From: Sipunculus nudus
Lineage: Eukaryota > Annelida > Sipuncula > Golfingiida > Sipunculidae
NCBI GenBank assembly: GCA_026874595.1
Contig: CM049312.1
Location: forward strand, 64,262,929 to 64,326,928
Length of the DNA stretch: 64,000 bases
Reading direction: 5' to 3'
The notes under the pieces are model-generated. The model saw only the letters and a list, made by a program, of their open reading frames with translations, was not told the DNA's origin and did no database searches. Positions within the stretch are counted from its first letter, which is position 1. Each line of letters begins with the position of its first letter. Shown here one piece after another: positions 59,713-64,000 of the stretch. A program made the position numbers and the translations under genes.

Positions 59713-60449
59713 AGTGTGATCACTATTTCCTGTTTCGTGAAAGAAATTATAATTGAGGCTCATCACTACTCTGCTCAGTCGTAAATGGTCTGTCTCAAGG
59801 TTAAGGCCTGTGATGTCAGGGCTATAGCGACAACTCTAAAGTTCGCTTTTTTTTGGGGGGGGGGGGGGGTCTTGCAATACCTTTACATTGTTTTATCTGC
59901 ATGATCTTACCTGCAGCTTAGTGCCCTCTGTGCATCGGGCAGCATCGTTGCAGCCAGAAATAGAAGGCACAACAATACAAAATATATCTTAAGTATAAAG
60001 TATGTAAGTCCAAAATATCTTAAATAGAAGTTAAAACAGTCCAAAGATTTCTGAAATCAAATTATTTAGGAAAAAATAGCCGGCATTGAAGGCAGATCAC
60101 TCTTAAAATGACCCAACTGATTTGCAAAGCCATCCCTCATACATCATACAGGGCAGGGGTTCTTTGAAAGGGACCATATATTTGACAAGACAAAATGTAT
60201 TCTGTTAAAATAATAATTAAGACAGCTACTATCTCTAACAGATACACAGCAGTCTGATATTGAGATATGTGTCGGCTATAATGACTGGTAAATAATGAAC
60301 AGCGGGTTCAAGAGTTCATTTGTTTACCAAAGCCTCTGGGAACAGATTTACTTGATGAGAATAATGAAATAGCAAACACTTGACACAAGGCAAGATGGCA
60401 TAACTATTATTGAAATAGACTTAGCATCTCGAAGTTTGCAACAAGCTAA
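59713..60449. other. Unannotated stretch
   Basis: A T-run then G-run near 59848-59868; nothing else recognised. Confidence 0.4.
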
Positions 60450-61150
60450 AAAAGAAAAGGTGGAAATGACCAGTGTTGATAGCCATATGGTTTTCAAAGG
60501 TGACTTATATATGGCCCACCACTGAAGTAAGAACCCTATAGGTTCTAGGGTCATGAGGTCAAAGGTCAAGGTCACTGGACTAACATCTTTTAAGCCAAAC
60601 TTTTCATCCCAGGTCTTCCATCTTGAACATATAGCTCACTTGCCAATAGTGGATGATTCATATCAATTTTGGGGTCACAAGGTCACAGCCAAACTTTTCA
60701 TCTCAGACCTTTTATCTTGCACATATATTTCACCAGCCAATAGAGGATGATCCATATCAATTTTGGGGTCACAAGATCAAAGGTCAAGGCCACAGGAGCT
60801 ATCTGTTAAAAACTTAGTTTCTTGATGATAATTCCAGCTTGGATTGATATATGGATTTCAAACTTGACTCATATATGGCCCATCAATAAAGCAAGACCTC
60901 TAACAATTTTGTGGTCATGAGGTCAAAGGTCAAGGTCACAGAACATCTTTAAAAAGATTGTTGATGCATTTTCAGCCAAACTTTTTATCTCAGACCTTTT
61001 ATCTTGCACATATAGTTCACCTGCCAATAGAGGAAGACCCCTATCCATTTTTAGGTCACAAGGTCAAAGGTGAAGGTGACAGGAGCCATCTGTCCAAAAG
61101 TTCATTTCCTGGTCTTTACTCCAGCTTGGAATGATATATGGGTATCGTAG
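60450..61150 (-). repeat. AGGTCA-rich tandem repeat array, opposite orientation
   Basis: About three units carry GGTCATGAGG then AGGTCAAAGGTCAAGGTCA (exact at 60556-60574, again near 60919), 'TATATGGCCCA', 'GCAAGACC' and CCAGCTTGGA. They are the reverse complement of the array at 38985-39855. Confidence 0.75.
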
Positions 61151-63040
61151 GGTGGTCCATTTTCACAAAATATTAGGTTTTCTGACAAAAAGCTATTACT
61201 GTTGCCTCTGCTGAATGACAAAGTGCATGTTTTATACATCAACAGAAAGCTTAGAACATACCCTTTCTAGTGCTGCTATTTGCAGGTAGCTATGGAAAGA
61301 TCCAGAGTCAACAGGAGGCCCTAAAATTACATATTGATGTAATTTCTGAATGTCCCCTGTGACATGCTGATCAGCTTAATACGTACATGAAGCTTAATCA
61401 GCACACAAATGCTGCAGTAACAACATAATACCATATTATTTGTTGGACCTACATGTATTGACTATGTTTTAAGACTATTTACTAATCTCTAAATCATTAA
61501 AAGAAAAAGCTTCTACCATAAAAGCCCTTCAAGGGTATGGTGTCCTGTTTCATTTTTGAAAATGACATGAATTTTTCAAAGTGTTGCTAGGGCTCAGAAT
61601 TCATAATATGGTTTAGAATTATTCATTACACAATACTCATAAGTTGTTCTTTTAGGAAAAGTAAACATTAATTACTGTTGATCATTGCTGGTTTTACACT
61701 GTCTCAGTTTCGGTGAATGCTTTGAAACGCAACCAATTTTTTTTATTAAACTGAAGAGAGGTTAGCTGTTACTTTGTCCAAACATTTCAACCAGTAAAGT
61801 TATTTTTGCTAATGGAGTCCACCACTCAAATGCTGATGAATTAAGCTTTAATTTGGTATATCATATGCCCTTCTTCCTATAATGCAAGTGTAAAAAACAG
61901 ACTCCTGAAAATCGGTGAAAAAAATATAACGCCTTATTTACATCTAAAAAAGACTACTTTTAAATCAGCATGTTACTGGACTGAGGAATTATATCTCCAT
62001 TCTCTCCTCATTTATCAGGGCAGTCATCATTATAATGAGTGGCAGTGAATCTAGTGAATCTAGGACAGAGCTGTGGAGGATAAACAAGGGCCCAATGACC
62101 CAGTGCTCACCTGTAAACATGTGCATCGACAAAATCAGAAAAAAAATATTTATTTTCATGTGCCCTAAAAACCACTGAATTAAATACTGACCAACAAACA
62201 AAATATTTTTTAGAACAATCTATAAAGCCATTCATTTGTATGAATTTAATCAGAATGTGACATCAACAGGTCCAAGACACTCACACCATGGTAATGAGCA
62301 CTTTTTTAAATGGGTCTGGTCATCTTTCTTATTTAAGGTTTCATCTGATACTACACTTACATTACAAAAGAATTAGCATGATGAAATGGGAATGTTTCAT
62401 TAAGGATCAGATGTTTTCATCTGGTACTACTTTGCTTTCCTTAGTGAAAGAAATCTGGGTCAATTTACAGGTTAAACAAAAGAGAGATGTGTATACACCA
62501 TGATTTCCTTATGTATGTTGTAGCTAGTGCAATTTCCAATAAAATGTTAAGACCTCATTAAGGACATTACTGACCACCAAGACATCATACCTGTGCAGTT
62601 TACTGTTTTAGTTATATTATTTGATGTGAGACCATGTTTCATGTACATTTGTGTACTTGAAAATTCAAAATTTTGAATGATTCAATGTTTTTAATTCTTA
62701 ATGTACCCCTTTCATTTTTGTTGTTTGACAAAAACATGTATCCAAAAACATTGACTCTCATACCTATGAAAAATTCAATGTGGCCAAACAAAAATTTAAA
62801 GGTTAATGAAAATAATGTTTTCTGTTAATCCTGAAAATTTCAGTTAAATATCTTAAATATTTCTTGAGATACATCAGTTTATTATAAAGAAATACAAACG
62901 GGACAAAAAGCAGTGTGAAGTTGCAGTTTATAAGATATTATATAGCATTTAAATATGGTTTTTATGCCATATTTGGTTAATTTAGGCGTTTTAACCTTGG
63001 ACATTACTTTTTTCAATAGACCTTAGGCAGAGGTTGAACA
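61151..63040. other. Unannotated AT-rich stretch
   Basis: No gene or repeat family recognised; ORFs are under 75 codons. Confidence 0.4.
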
Positions 63041-63440
63041 TGTCAACTTTTTCCAGAAATGGTCATTTTGACCCATGTCACTTTGGCAGACTGCCAACTG
63101 TATCAGATTAGGCTACAGGTCAAGAGTTAACTCAGTGCAGCCAGGTATAGGACAGGAGTTCACTCAGTGCAGTAGCTGCATTCTATTTATAGCGTTGACA
63201 GACTGCCCACTGCATCAGATTTGGCACCAAAGTTCAGCCTGGATCTATTTATAGCTTTGGCAGACTGCCACCTGTTTCAGATTATGCAACTGGTCAAGAT
63301 TCACTCAGTGCAGCCAGGTAAAGGTAAAAACATTCACTCAGTCTAGCAAGGGGCAGGTCATGAGTTCGTTCAGTGCAGTAGCCTTAGCCAGCAATTTGTC
63401 ACAGTTCACTCAGGGCAACTGCCTTTCTCATCTAAGCCTG
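63041..63440. repeat. Complex tandem repeat
   Basis: Two motifs recur three or more times: GGCAGACTGCC followed by a 'CTGT.TCAGATT' phrase, and GTTCACTCAGTGCAG. They alternate irregularly over 400 bp. Confidence 0.6.
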
Positions 63441-63499
63441 GTCAGCCCCATGTGTCAGACTCAAGGTAAGTTTGAGGTATTGGCCTGATATTTTGACCT

Positions 63500-63840
63500 G
63501 TCTATGTGTCTTTGATGGCCTTTTCGTTCACAAGACAGGTGTCGCCACCTACAATGACTTTTGCACAGTGTATGTCCCTGCTTATTTCTACAGAGGAATT
63601 TGATATATCAGCCTGAAATTGGGCACATTTATTCATATATTGTTGTATACAAGACTGGTGGTGCCACCTACAATAATTTTTGCACAGTGTGTGTCCCTGC
63701 TTATTTCCCAGGAGGGGTTTCACATATCAGTCTGAAATTGGGCATATGTATATATCTCTGATAGCTTTGTTGTATACAAAGACTGGTGGTGCCAGCTACA
63801 ATCATTTTGTGTTGTGTGCACCCATGCCAGAATTTCAGCA
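63500..63840 (-). repeat. Diverged pearl-like monomers, inverted orientation
   Basis: GGTGTCGCCACCTAC (63540), GGTGGTGCCACCTAC (63658) and GGTGGTGCCAGCTAC (63786) each precede AAT.A.TTTTGCACAGTG-like sequence, spaced about 118 and 128 bp. On the minus strand this is the order seen in the pearl-like arrays, with decayed palindromes. Confidence 0.6.
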
Positions 63841-64000
63841 GTGATGTTTGTGTAATTGTTTCTTATTCAAAATGTTTAGTACTTGATTTGTTCATAATCA
63901 TATACATGAAAAGTAATGGTCCAGCATTAAAGCATTGTACCTGGTGTATTTCCCAATGTACAGGTTCACATTAGAGCTGTAGGCCTTGTTGAAAAATGAT

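Overview
The window is animal nuclear DNA that is AT-rich, intron-bearing and repeat-dense. It is most likely from a mollusc, probably a marine bivalve. That is an inference from the mixture of repeats: a Gmr1-like Ty3/gypsy element, a DIRS-type recombinase relic, repeats resembling bivalve 'pearl' elements, many (TA)n arrays, and FatA/FatB-like thioesterase genes. No database search was possible, so family names rest on motifs read by eye.

Layout. 1-6900: a complete, very young LTR retrotransposon (5-bp target duplication; I found one difference between its two 1190-bp LTRs) with the order gag-PR-INT followed by a stump of RT plus RNase H. The RT palm is absent. 6.9-15 kb: non-coding DNA with two TA-flanked terminal-inverted-repeat elements and (TA)n arrays. 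15-36.3 kb: three paralogous minus-strand genes for double-hotdog acyl-thioesterase-like proteins (15020-16087, 29134-31033, 33130-36338), separated by transposable elements. The first and third keep the expected catalytic residues. The middle one has lost most of them. Between the genes lie two pearl-like elements, an inverted pair of 21-bp minisatellite elements, a tRNA-derived SINE and LINE fragments. 37.3-43.7 kb: a TIR transposon, then a repeat array rich in AGGTCA half-sites. That array is split by a Mutator-like element (8-bp target duplication), which itself holds a third pearl-like element. 44-52 kb: (TA)n arrays, a LINE RT tail, and an 85-bp-arm perfect palindrome with a hammerhead ribozyme fold on each strand. 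53.6 kb: a plus-strand exon encoding the first half of a CARD domain. 57.1-59.7 kb: a DIRS-type tyrosine recombinase relic split by a 2.1-kb element. 60.4-63.9 kb: more repeats.

Host genes are few. The thioesterase paralogues share exon structure (a short exon with a phase-1 donor, then one long exon), so they look like a tandem family later spread apart by insertions. The CARD exon suggests an apoptosis or innate-immunity gene whose remaining exons I could not find. Almost everything else is mobile DNA at different stages of decay, with several nested insertions whose relative ages can be read from the sequence.
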